From assembly GCA_965249035.1 (NCBI GenBank), contig CBDFKV010000007.1:124001-188000 (forward strand): 64,000 nt of DNA. Reading direction: 5' to 3'. Each line of letters begins with the position of its first letter. The stretch's first letter is position 1. The notes under the pieces are model-generated. The model was given only the letters and a program-made list of their open reading frames with translations. It ran no database searches and was not told where the DNA came from. Both the position numbers and the translations under genes were made by a program. This document shows, piece by piece, positions 28,631-36,338 of this stretch. Origin of the DNA: CBDFKV01 sp965249035. GTDB lineage: Bacteria > Pseudomonadota > Gammaproteobacteria > Arenicellales > Poriferihabitantaceae.

Positions 28631-29350
28631 CTATTGAATAACCACGCGCTGATACAGGCCGCCAAAGTGAGCTGATTTTTCGATTGAAAAGCGGCTTTTT
28701 TGAGTGTCCGTCAAGTAATCACTGATGTCTCGCTGCCACAGGCCGAGCGCAAATGGCTCCAGCAGTTTAAGAATTGGGATCATCACCCATTTGATCGGGT
28801 TGAGTGCATGAGGTTTATGATAGTCGACGATAATCAGTTTTCCACCCGGTCTCATTACCCGCAGCGCTTCTTGGATGATGGTGCGGCGTGTGTCTTCAGG
28901 TACTTCATGCAGCAAAAAGAATAGAATGACATTGTCATAGTTGTCGCTGCGAAAGCTGAGGTTAGCCGCGTTTTGGTGATGCAGCTTTATACGGCTGTTC
29001 GCCGCTAGTTTTTTTTGCAAGTTGCTGAGTTGAATGGGAGCGACATCGACCACGTCCAAGTGTGCAGTCTGACTCAAGCGGGTTTCAATATGCGGTGTAA
29101 AATCACCGTACACACAGGCAATTTGTAGCGTCTTACCGGTAATTGGATTACCCATTGGACTTAAAGCCAAATCACGCAGCTTGGTAAAATTCCCCCACAG
29201 AATGCAATTCACCAACCATTGCCGCTCAAATATTTTGACCGCAGTCGGGTGTAAGTAGGCCCACCAGTAGGTATCACTTAGGTACTGAGGAATAGGGGGT
29301 GAAGACGCTGCTTTTTGGGGAAGTGCTGCCGATGTCGACTTACTGGTCAT
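28631..29350 (-). CDS. rquA: Rhodoquinone biosynthesis protein RquA
   Basis: A 239-residue class I SAM-dependent enzyme. The N-terminal part (YWWAYLHPTAVKIFERQW, then LVNCILWGNF) and the segment QIACVYGDFTP in place of a normal methyltransferase GxGxG motif I are the features I associate with RquA. RquA converts ubiquinone to rhodoquinone by exchanging a ring methoxy group for an amino group, using SAM as amino donor. The C-terminal half keeps the fold (VILFFLLHEVPED, MRPGGKLIIVDYH). Rhodoquinone lets fumarate serve as electron acceptor under low oxygen. Divergent from iorA. The call rests on remembered family features; ordinary UbiE-like methyltransferase is the alternative. Confidence 0.85.
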   Translation of the reverse strand: MTSKSTSAALPQKAASSPPIPQYLSDTYWWAYLHPTAVKIFERQWLVNCILWGNFTKLRDLALSPMGNPITGKTLQIACVYGDFTPHIETRLSQTAHLDVVDVAPIQLSNLQKKLAANSRIKLHHQNAANLSFRSDNYDNVILFFLLHEVPEDTRRTIIQEALRVMRPGGKLIIVDYHKPHALNPIKWVMIPILKLLEPFALGLWQRDISDYLTDTQKSRFSIEKSAHFGGLYQRVVIQ

Positions 29351-29598
29351 GGCTTATTTCTCTTTATTATTAATTATTCTTGTGCGTTTTTCGATCAATT
29401 GATCATCTTATTCTATAGAATCATTAGGGTCTTGCAAGTCAAATGCGTACCCAAATGCGCGTGATAGGTTAGTTAGCCGTGCTTTTTGCGATCGCGGCGA
29501 CTGGATTGCTTTCAGGCCGACTAATTACCATAGTATTTTTGCTAGAATCGTGTAAATTCAACCCCTTGTGATTAATCAAGACTAAGCAAACTAATACC

Positions 29599-31503
29599 GT
29601 GAATATAGCTGAAAAAAAGAAGGTCACCGCGCACAGTGAGCAGCGCGCGTTTATGTCGGGTAATGAAGCCGTTGCCCGTGGTGCCTGGGAAGCAGGCTGT
29701 CGTGTCGCCGCGGCCTATCCAGGGACACCGTCTACCGAAATCCTTGAATATTCAAGTCAGTTTCCGGATATGTACGCTGAGTGGTCGGTGAATGAGAAGG
29801 TGTCACTAGAAGTCGCCATCGGCGCGTCAATGGCGGGTAGTCGTGCATTTTGTGCGATGAAGCATGTGGGCCTCAATGTGGCTTCCGATGCCCTGATGAC
29901 GCAAACGCTGATCGGCGCAAAAGGTGGCTTAGTGGTGGTAGTGGCGGACGATGTTGGATTGTCATCTTCGCAAAATGAACAAGATTCACGCTTTTGGGCT
30001 CGATTTGCCCATTTGCCGATGCTAGAGCCGTGCGATTCACAAGAAGCGCATGACATGATGAAAGACGCCTTTGAATTGTCCGAGCGCTTCGATACGCCCG
30101 TAATTTTGCGACTAACTACCCGTGTATGTCACGTTAAGAGCGTAGTTGTTACCGCTGAACGGGTTGAGGCGATGCAGGCAGACGGTTTTGTCAAAGACCC
30201 CCAATCTAAAGTGATGACGCCCACCAATGCACGGGTGCGGATTCCCATCATGTTTGAGCGGGAAACAGCACTACAACAGTATGCTGACAGCGATTGTCCG
30301 TTGAACCGTATTGACACCGGTTCGGATACCCGAGTCGGTTTTGTCACCTCTGGCCCCGCTTATCTGAATGTGCGAGAGAGTTTTCCCGACGCGCCGATAC
30401 TGAAACTCGGCATTACTTATCCGCCCGCGATTGAGACGGTTCGTGAGTTTGCAAAAACGGTTGATACCTTAGTCGTCGCCGAAGAGGTAGAGCCGATCTT
30501 GGAGCAGGAGCTTAAGGCAGCAGGAATAAGCCTCACAGGTAAAGATATTTTGCCACGTCAGGGCGAATTATCACCCACCGTCTTGCGTCCAGCGATTGCA
30601 GAACTATTAGGCGAAGAATTCACCGATAATGCGCCGACGACTCCGGCGATTGAGACCATCTTAGTAGAGCCGCCCAGTATCGCCAAAGACTTATTTCCAC
30701 GGCCGCCCACCATGTGCGTGGCTTGCCCACACTTGGGGATCTTCTATACTATTTCAAAAGTGCGCAATACGCTGATCGCGGGCGATATTGGCTGTTATAC
30801 CCTGGGTGCGGGAGAACCTTGGAACGCTATGGATACCTGTCTCAGCATGGGTGCGTCGATGGGCGTGGCGCTGGGCCTGGATAAGGGTCGAACGCCCGCT
30901 GATGATAATAAATCTGTACTCGCAGCTATCGGTGATTCAACCTTCCTGCACATGGGCATGCAAGGCTTGCTGGACATCACCTATAACCGCGGCAATGTCA
31001 CCATTTTGTTACTGGATAATCGTGCGGTTGGGATGACCGGCGGGCAGGAAAACCCGGGTACGGGGCGTGATCTCAACGGTAACGAAACGGTAAGGGTGGA
31101 TTTTCGCAAGCTGTGTGAAGCGCTGGGAGTCAAGCCGGAGCGCATTCATGAAATCAACCCTTATGAAATGCCGACGCTGTTTAAAGCGATCCGCCAAGAA
31201 ATCAAAATCAACGAGCCGTCGGTGATCATCACCGACCAGCCCTGTGTGCTGGTGGACTACTACAAGCAACAGCCCGCCTATACGGTGAATGTTGATGAAT
31301 GTACCGGCTGTAAAAATTGCCTGGACGTGGGCTGCCCCGCGATTTATGTCACTAAGCGCGAGACGGTGGTTAAGCCGAATGGCTCCGAAAAAGAGCTGGC
31401 CTTTGTGCAAATAGAGTCAGCTGCCTGCACCGGTTGCGATCTGTGCCCAAAAACCTGCGGCCCGGATGCGATTGTTCCTGTGCAAGGATTCAAACGTGGC
31501 TAG
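29599..31503 (+). CDS. iorA: Indolepyruvate:ferredoxin oxidoreductase, alpha subunit
   Basis: A 634-residue subunit that decarboxylates aryl-pyruvates (indolepyruvate, phenylpyruvate) to aryl-acetyl-CoA while reducing ferredoxin. N-terminal domain: GNEAVARGAWEAG and AYPGTPSTEI. TPP-binding domain: GDSTFLHMGMQGLLDI and LLLDNRAVGMTGGQ. Two C-terminal [4Fe-4S] motifs: CTGCKNCLDVGCP and CTGCDLCPKTCGP. Start is GTG at 29599; no better start is near and the ribosome-binding site is weak. It overlaps iorB. The enzyme is oxygen-sensitive in known cases, fitting a micro-oxic or anaerobic use. Confidence 0.95.
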   Translation: MNIAEKKKVTAHSEQRAFMSGNEAVARGAWEAGCRVAAAYPGTPSTEILEYSSQFPDMYAEWSVNEKVSLEVAIGASMAGSRAFCAMKHVGLNVASDALMTQTLIGAKGGLVVVVADDVGLSSSQNEQDSRFWARFAHLPMLEPCDSQEAHDMMKDAFELSERFDTPVILRLTTRVCHVKSVVVTAERVEAMQADGFVKDPQSKVMTPTNARVRIPIMFERETALQQYADSDCPLNRIDTGSDTRVGFVTSGPAYLNVRESFPDAPILKLGITYPPAIETVREFAKTVDTLVVAEEVEPILEQELKAAGISLTGKDILPRQGELSPTVLRPAIAELLGEEFTDNAPTTPAIETILVEPPSIAKDLFPRPPTMCVACPHLGIFYTISKVRNTLIAGDIGCYTLGAGEPWNAMDTCLSMGASMGVALGLDKGRTPADDNKSVLAAIGDSTFLHMGMQGLLDITYNRGNVTILLLDNRAVGMTGGQENPGTGRDLNGNETVRVDFRKLCEALGVKPERIHEINPYEMPTLFKAIRQEIKINEPSVIITDQPCVLVDYYKQQPAYTVNVDECTGCKNCLDVGCPAIYVTKRETVVKPNGSEKELAFVQIESAACTGCDLCPKTCGPDAIVPVQGFKRG

Positions 31504-32104
31504 TAAAGGTGCGCTGATTAGCGGCGTTACCAATATTATGGTTGCTGGGATTGGCGGGCAGGGGGTCATGACTGCGGCTGAAATCTTGGCACAGACCGCA
31601 TTGGCACTGGGCTTCGACGTTAAGAAAACTGAAATTGCCGGGATGGCCCAACGCGGTGGGGTAGTGACTTCCCACGTGCGTTTTGGTGAACAGGTCAGTT
31701 CGCCCGCTATCCCTAAAGGCGAAGTCGATATCTTGCTCGGTTTTGAGCCAGCAGAGGCAGCACGCTGGTTCGATCAGCTCAAACCCACCGGCGTGGTCAT
31801 GGTCAATGTGGTCAAGCAAGTTCCGCCAGTGGTCAGCAGTGGTTTATTTACTTATCCCGATGACCCGGTTTCTGCCATCACCTCCTTAGGGATCGATGTT
31901 CACGCCTTTGATGCCACCGGTATCGCCAAAGACTTAGGCAACGTTAAGTTGGTTAATACCGTTATGTTGGGGGCAATTTCGACCCATTTACCATTTGCCG
32001 CTGATATTTTGAAAGAGTCTATTTTGGAGCGGTTTCGCCAGCACAAACCTGCGTTGGTGGAGCTTAACCAGAAAGCGTTTGAGATGGGGAAGGCGGCTGC
32101 GTGA
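31496..32104 (+). CDS. iorB: Indolepyruvate:ferredoxin oxidoreductase, beta subunit
   Basis: The 202-residue gamma/beta-type subunit (POR-gamma fold) of IorAB. MVAGIGGQGVMTAAEILA and KTEIAGMAQRGGVVTSHVR are the family signatures. I place the start at the GTG at 31496, which has AAGGA 7-8 nt upstream and overlaps iorA by 8 nt; an ATG at 31466 would add ten residues without a ribosome-binding site. Its last 141 bases (31964-32104) have a decayed second copy at 35234-35374. Confidence 0.93.
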   Translation: MASKGALISGVTNIMVAGIGGQGVMTAAEILAQTALALGFDVKKTEIAGMAQRGGVVTSHVRFGEQVSSPAIPKGEVDILLGFEPAEAARWFDQLKPTGVVMVNVVKQVPPVVSSGLFTYPDDPVSAITSLGIDVHAFDATGIAKDLGNVKLVNTVMLGAISTHLPFAADILKESILERFRQHKPALVELNQKAFEMGKAAA

Positions 32105-32199
32105 TAGTTGTCTCGTGGTGGAGATAGAAAAGTAAAGAGAATCAAAGTCTTTGGCATCTTGAATTCCCTAATGGCTATATATAAGCCTAAATAAATACC

Positions 32200-32223
32200 T
32201 TATGAAATTGATCAATTTCATAA
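32200..32223. promoter_or_regulatory. Perfect 24-bp palindrome upstream of the repeat-protein gene
   Basis: The half-site TTATGAAATTGA is followed directly by its exact reverse complement, giving a 24-bp uninterrupted palindrome with no T tract after it. It ends 84 nt before the ATG of the repeat protein. Perfect symmetry without a loop fits a homodimeric regulator's operator better than a terminator. Confidence 0.5.
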
Positions 32224-32307
32224 ATACGTATAGACTGTAACCTATGGACAATCCAATATATTGTTAATTATTTGATAGAATAACCAATAAATTAGGGGAA
32301 TTTAGTA

Positions 32308-33765
32308 ATGGGAGCAAGCAAAGCGAGGATTGTAAAATACATAATGTCGCTAACTTGGTATGTAATGCTGACATTATTTACTCATGCAGCATCGGCGACA
32401 TCTGGCAGTCAAAACTCACTAGGTGATCTAGCTCAAAATCAAGAAATTTATTGTTTGACAGTGATGACACTTGCATTCAATACGTATACCAAAGAAATAA
32501 GAGAGTTTCCTGATTCTTGCATACCGGAAGGGTGGATTGACTGTGGTCCCTATCCTTTAGTAGAAGAAGAGCAACTTTTGGATATATGTCTAAATACAAG
32601 ACAAGATACAGATGCAGACGGTTTAAATGACGTCAAGGAATCCCTTGCTGGAACGGATCCGAATAACCCAGATACAGACGGTGATGATTTTAAAGATGGT
32701 GAAGATGAATACCCACTTGATCCTTCACGACATACGGATCAGCCGTGTCTGACTATTGTAGTCCTTGCATGGGATCCAGCTACGGGCAAAGAGCGTGAGT
32801 TTGGGAGTAGCTGTATTCCTACCGATTGGCTAGAAGGAGCAGCGCCAGACGCAGATGCAGACGGTTTAAATGACGTCAAGGAATCCTTTGCTGGAACGGA
32901 TCCCTATAACCCAGATACAGACGGTGATGATTTTAAGGATGGTGAAGATGAATACCCACTTGATCCTTCACGACATACGGATCAGCCGTGTCTGACTATT
33001 GTAGTCCTTGCATGGGATCCAGCTACGGGCGAAGAGCGTGAGTTTGGGAGTAGCTGTATTCCTACTGATTGGCTAGAAGGCGCAGCGCCAGATGCAGATG
33101 CAGACGGTTTAAATGACGTCAAGGAATCCTTTGCTGGAACGGACCCCTATAACCCAGATACAGACGGTGATGATTTTAAAGATGGTGAAGATGAATACCC
33201 ACTTGATCCTTCACGACATACGGATCAGCCGTGTCTGACTATTGTAGTCCTTGCATGGGATCCAGCTACGGGCAAAGAGCGTGAGTTTGGGAGTAGCTGT
33301 ATTCCTACCGATTGGCTAGAAGGAGCAGCGCCAGATGCAGATGCAGACGGTTTAAATGACGTCAAGGAATCCTTTGCTGGAACGGACCCCTATAACCCAG
33401 ATACAGACGGAGATGATTTTAAGGATGGTGAAGATGAATACCCACTTGATCCTTCACGACATACGGATCAGCCGTGTCTGACTATTGTAGTCCTTGCATG
33501 GGATCCAGCTACGGGCAAAGAGCGTGAGTTTGGGAGTAGCTGTATTCCTACTGATTGGCTAGAAGGCGCAGCGCCAGACGCAGATGCAGACGGTTTAAAT
33601 GACGTCAAGGAATCTCTTGCGGGAACTGATCCGAATAACCCAGATACAGACGGTGACGATTTTAAAGATGGTGAAGATCAATATCCGCTTGATCCTTCAC
33701 GGCATATGGATGAATCAACCCGTTCAGCACCTTGGATTTCGTCCATTCTAAGTGTACTGTTGTAA
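32308..33765 (+). CDS. Exported tandem-repeat protein with TSP3-like Asp-rich modules
   Basis: A 485-residue secreted protein. Signal peptide: basic start, hydrophobic core, likely cleavage after Ala30. After one diverged N-terminal module the protein is almost wholly built of an 81-residue unit. Each unit has a Cys-containing part (PCLTIVVLAWDPATG then EREFGSSCIPTDW, two Cys about 22 apart) and an Asp-rich thrombospondin type-3-like part (DADADGLNDVKES, AGTDP, NPDTDGDDFKDGED). There are five Asp-rich parts and four near-identical Cys parts. The Asp pattern suggests Ca2+ binding and a rigid rod; each Cys pair could form a disulfide. No sortase or PEP-CTERM signal is seen; the C-terminus (WISSILSVLL) is mildly hydrophobic. 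GGGGA lies 8 nt before the ATG. Function unknown; surface or matrix role inferred. Confidence 0.85.
   Translation: MGASKARIVKYIMSLTWYVMLTLFTHAASATSGSQNSLGDLAQNQEIYCLTVMTLAFNTYTKEIREFPDSCIPEGWIDCGPYPLVEEEQLLDICLNTRQDTDADGLNDVKESLAGTDPNNPDTDGDDFKDGEDEYPLDPSRHTDQPCLTIVVLAWDPATGKEREFGSSCIPTDWLEGAAPDADADGLNDVKESFAGTDPYNPDTDGDDFKDGEDEYPLDPSRHTDQPCLTIVVLAWDPATGEEREFGSSCIPTDWLEGAAPDADADGLNDVKESFAGTDPYNPDTDGDDFKDGEDEYPLDPSRHTDQPCLTIVVLAWDPATGKEREFGSSCIPTDWLEGAAPDADADGLNDVKESFAGTDPYNPDTDGDDFKDGEDEYPLDPSRHTDQPCLTIVVLAWDPATGKEREFGSSCIPTDWLEGAAPDADADGLNDVKESLAGTDPNNPDTDGDDFKDGEDQYPLDPSRHMDESTRSAPWISSILSVLL
32611..33715 (+). repeat. 243-bp in-frame tandem repeat, about 4.5 copies
   Basis: The landmark GTTTAAATGACGTCAAGGAA begins at 32621, 32864, 33107, 33350 and 33593, exactly 243 bp apart each time. 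Units differ by only a few, mostly silent, changes (for example GAC/GAT, GGAGCA/GGCGCA), so copies were recently duplicated or are kept alike by gene conversion. Confidence 0.95.
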
Positions 33766-33869
33766 TTCATGGTACGAATCCAGCATGACTTACAATCCAG
33801 TATTCGATAGGATTTCAGGCTGTTGATTGTTACACTGGTCGACGGGTTGTCGTAATCACATAAAAAAGG

Positions 33870-35222
33870 ATGTTAGCTTTAGGATCAAGAAATCAGAATT
33901 CAAAACACCAGTGCGTAACGTTTATGGCGGTACTCTCAATGCTGATATTGGTTGTCGGGAGTATTGCATCTGCTCAGGCACAAGTTTCAACGATCAGCTG
34001 GGAAAGCTTGAGTAGTGCCGATGAAGCAGCAATTCCATCGGGCACTACAATGACCGGGAGTAATGGTGACGTTACTATGACGGTGAATTGGTCCACACAA
34101 ATAGTCGGTAACGGATCTTTTGTCCCTGCTTTCGGCGATGACTTTGTCAGCTACGAAGCAGGGACACAAGGCAACCAATCTGGCATTGCGCAACTAGGGT
34201 TTAACAACCGAAATGATGATCCAAATGATAAGGTGATTATTAGTTTCACCTTTAGCCAGCCCGTTACTGGCTTGAGTTTTAGTGTGCTGGATGTGGACCG
34301 TGCGTCACCAAGTAATCAAATGGTCGACGCAGTGGAGATTTTTGCCGATGGCAATAATATTCAAGGAACCACCGCAGTGAGCGCTATCGGTAGCAGTGTG
34401 AACATGGATAACGAAAACTATATGCAGGGCTACGAGGGGGTCAATAATGCTGCTGATACCAGCACAGCAGGCAATATTGACCTTGATTTCGGAGGTGTGC
34501 CGGTTACGACAATCAGAGTAGAGTATTTCAGCAGTGACGATGCTAACAATAACCCTTGGCCACAAAGTATCTCGGTGAGTGATTTTACCTTTAATGGGCC
34601 CCCATCGTGGACATTGGATAAAACCTCAACATCAATGCCAGTGGAGGCAGGCGATATAGTGAGCTACAGCTTCGCACTAGAGAACACGGCAGAGGTGGCG
34701 ATTTCTGGTATCACATTGAGTGACGCGAATTGTGACGCTGTGCCCAGCTTGGATAGTGGTGATAGCCCTCCGCTTGGAATACTCGGTCCTGATGAAACCT
34801 GGACATATCATTGCAGTCACATAGTGACTGGCGCCGAGGCACTTGCAGGTAGCGTAATAAATACTGCAACGGCGAGCGGCACGCCTGCGAGTGGCACACT
34901 CGACAACGTAACAGACAGTATAACCATCCCAATTGTCTCCGTAAATTTGTCAGTAACCAAGACCATACTCACGCCAGCACCCTATCTTCGGGGGCAGTCA
35001 GTCACCTACCTAATTAAACTGGTGAACAACGGACCCTCCGTAGCCACTGGAGTCACCGTTCGTGATGATAGTGTTGGCTTAGATTCAGTGCAGATTACCG
35101 ACGTTGATAACCCCAGTATTGACACCGGTGACTGTGCCATTGATGATAGCTTTCCTTGCGATCTGGCAGCCATGGCAAATGGCGAGACGGTTCTTCTAAC
35201 GGTAGGAGCGACAATCCAGTAA
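33870..35222 (+). CDS. Exported beta-sandwich/DUF11 surface protein, probably truncated
   Basis: A 450-residue exported protein. The start is uncertain: ATG at 33870 (with AAGG only touching it) or ATG at 33924, which starts at MAVLSMLIL; both leave a hydrophobic leader ending SAQA. Residues about 40-245 look like one beta-rich domain (FSQPVTGLSFSVLDVD), followed by two DUF11/CARDB-like Ig-fold repeats (WTLDKTSTSMPVEAGDIVSY; LSVTKTILTPAPYLRGQSVT). DUF11 proteins normally go on with more repeats and an anchor; here the frame stops right after the last strand of the second repeat, 11 nt before the iorB remnant. Likely lost its 3' part when that junction formed. Adhesin-like role inferred. Confidence 0.7.
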   Translation: MLALGSRNQNSKHQCVTFMAVLSMLILVVGSIASAQAQVSTISWESLSSADEAAIPSGTTMTGSNGDVTMTVNWSTQIVGNGSFVPAFGDDFVSYEAGTQGNQSGIAQLGFNNRNDDPNDKVIISFTFSQPVTGLSFSVLDVDRASPSNQMVDAVEIFADGNNIQGTTAVSAIGSSVNMDNENYMQGYEGVNNAADTSTAGNIDLDFGGVPVTTIRVEYFSSDDANNNPWPQSISVSDFTFNGPPSWTLDKTSTSMPVEAGDIVSYSFALENTAEVAISGITLSDANCDAVPSLDSGDSPPLGILGPDETWTYHCSHIVTGAEALAGSVINTATASGTPASGTLDNVTDSITIPIVSVNLSVTKTILTPAPYLRGQSVTYLIKLVNNGPSVATGVTVRDDSVGLDSVQITDVDNPSIDTGDCAIDDSFPCDLAAMANGETVLLTVGATIQ

Positions 35223-35233
35223 GAGTTAGAAGC

Positions 35234-35374
35234 ATGCTGGGGGGCGATTTCACTCCATTTGCCGTTTGCTACTGATATTTTGAATGAGTCCATCTTGGTG
35301 CCGTTTCGTCAGCACAAACCTGCGTAAATTAACTTGACGAGCGGGCATTTGAGGTGAGGAAAGCAGCAGCGTAA
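35234..35374 (+). pseudogene. Degenerate copy of the iorB 3' end
   Basis: Matches 31964-32104 along its full 141 bp at roughly seven positions in ten by eye. Allowing one extra G in the run after ATGCTG, it reads AISLHLPFATDILNESI against AISTHLPFAADILKESI in IorB. A stop then follows KPA, and after one compensating deletion it ends LDERAFEVRKAAA against LNQKAFEMGKAAA. Similarity goes on into the 3' flank (AAGAGCATCAAGGTCT against AAGAGAATCAAAGTCT). It is therefore a real, decayed iorB tail from a diverged allele. Confidence 0.85.
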
Positions 35375-35480
35375 CATTTGCCCTGTGCTAGGATGGGCGG
35401 TGGAAAAAGTGAAGAGCATCAAGGTCTCTGACCTCAAGATTGTATTACCCATAAAACAACAAAATTGGACCGCCAACTAA

Positions 35481-36275
35481 ATGAATTGCCTGGATAAATA
35501 TAGAAATAAGCTTGTTCGTGAAATAAATAGCTCCCTCAGAACCATTCAGGACAAACCCGAAGAGGAGGCGATCCATGAATACCGGGTAGGGGTGAAAAGG
35601 CTCACGGCATTTTATTTCTTCCTCAACCAGATCAAACCCGAGCTTCAGTCAAAAGAAATCCTCCGGCCCTACCGCACGTCATTCAAATTCGTTGGCAAAA
35701 TTCGCGACGGCCATACCGCAGCAAATTTAATACAGAATCTGAGTGAGCTTGATCCGGCGGAACAACAACTGCTAGTGAAAGCCATCAACGCCAAAATTAG
35801 CAAAGAGGTTCGCTTATTTGCACAGCATATCCAATCTGAAGCGGGATCATCTATCAGGACGCCATCGGTCAAAGCACTGGGCATTTCCGAACGCGCGATT
35901 CTTCAGCAAAAACCAATTATTCTGGACGCGCTTATTTCCGATGTTTCCAATACTGAGGGCAGGGTAACCGCTAAACAGTGGCATAAGAAGCGCATTTTGC
36001 TGAAGCGCTATCAGCACATCATGGACGCCTTTATGTTCTGCCCAGGGCACCAATCAGACGAGGAAGAACTTAAACAAATTTACATGCTACAAAAATTGCT
36101 GGGCGACTGGCACGACCGCGTAGTGGCCATGGAGTTGTTACAATCAATCCCAGAAATCGAACATCAGATTGAGCATGTGATTGGCGTCGCGCAGAATCAA
36201 GATAGATTGCTGCTGGGGTCTGCTAAGATTTATCTGCACCAATATTCGATCTGGTATAACGCTACGAAGGCCTGA
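35481..36275 (+). CDS. CHAD domain protein
   Basis: A 264-residue, mainly helical protein. The conserved His/Lys/Arg pattern of the CHAD domain is visible: AIHEYRVGVKRLTAFY at about 29-44, FKFVGKIRDGHTA, KKRILLKRYQH and LGDWHDRVVAMELL. CHAD domains bind polyphosphate and often sit near polyphosphate kinases or VTC-type CYTH proteins; neither is next to this gene, and there is no fused CYTH domain. Polyphosphate-granule association is inferred. First intact gene right of the iorB remnant; no strong ribosome-binding site. Confidence 0.85.
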   Translation: MNCLDKYRNKLVREINSSLRTIQDKPEEEAIHEYRVGVKRLTAFYFFLNQIKPELQSKEILRPYRTSFKFVGKIRDGHTAANLIQNLSELDPAEQQLLVKAINAKISKEVRLFAQHIQSEAGSSIRTPSVKALGISERAILQQKPIILDALISDVSNTEGRVTAKQWHKKRILLKRYQHIMDAFMFCPGHQSDEEELKQIYMLQKLLGDWHDRVVAMELLQSIPEIEHQIEHVIGVAQNQDRLLLGSAKIYLHQYSIWYNATKA

Positions 36276-36338
36276 GTTAGCGTGGGACACTTTTTAAAGC
36301 AGTTCAAGGCAAAATTCCACTAAATTAAAGCATTACCA

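Larger units (their letters stand above)
32105..35233. other. Accessory island between iorB and its decayed 3' copy
   Basis: About 3.1 kb of AT-richer DNA holding two exported-protein genes, a 24-bp palindrome and a 243-bp tandem repeat tract. The left edge is the intact end of iorB; the right edge is a degenerate copy of the same 141 bp. The homology continues about 60 bp past the stop codon on both sides, though the first part after the stop is poorly conserved. No integrase, transposase or tRNA is present. Boundaries are inferred from the duplicated ends. Confidence 0.55.

Noticed and set aside
29566..29579. FNR-box-like TTGTGATTAATCAA upstream of iorA
   Set aside because: Only eight of ten consensus positions match and it ends 20 nt before the start codon, too close for activation. 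Not listed as a site despite the attractive anaerobic context.
32611..33715. CRISPR-like or satellite array
   Set aside because: The period is a multiple of three, stays in one open frame and has no spacers; it is protein-coding repetition.
33827..34015. 62-residue open frame overlapping the start of the DUF11 protein
   Set aside because: Overlaps the signal peptide region of a better gene in another frame; no leader or family features.
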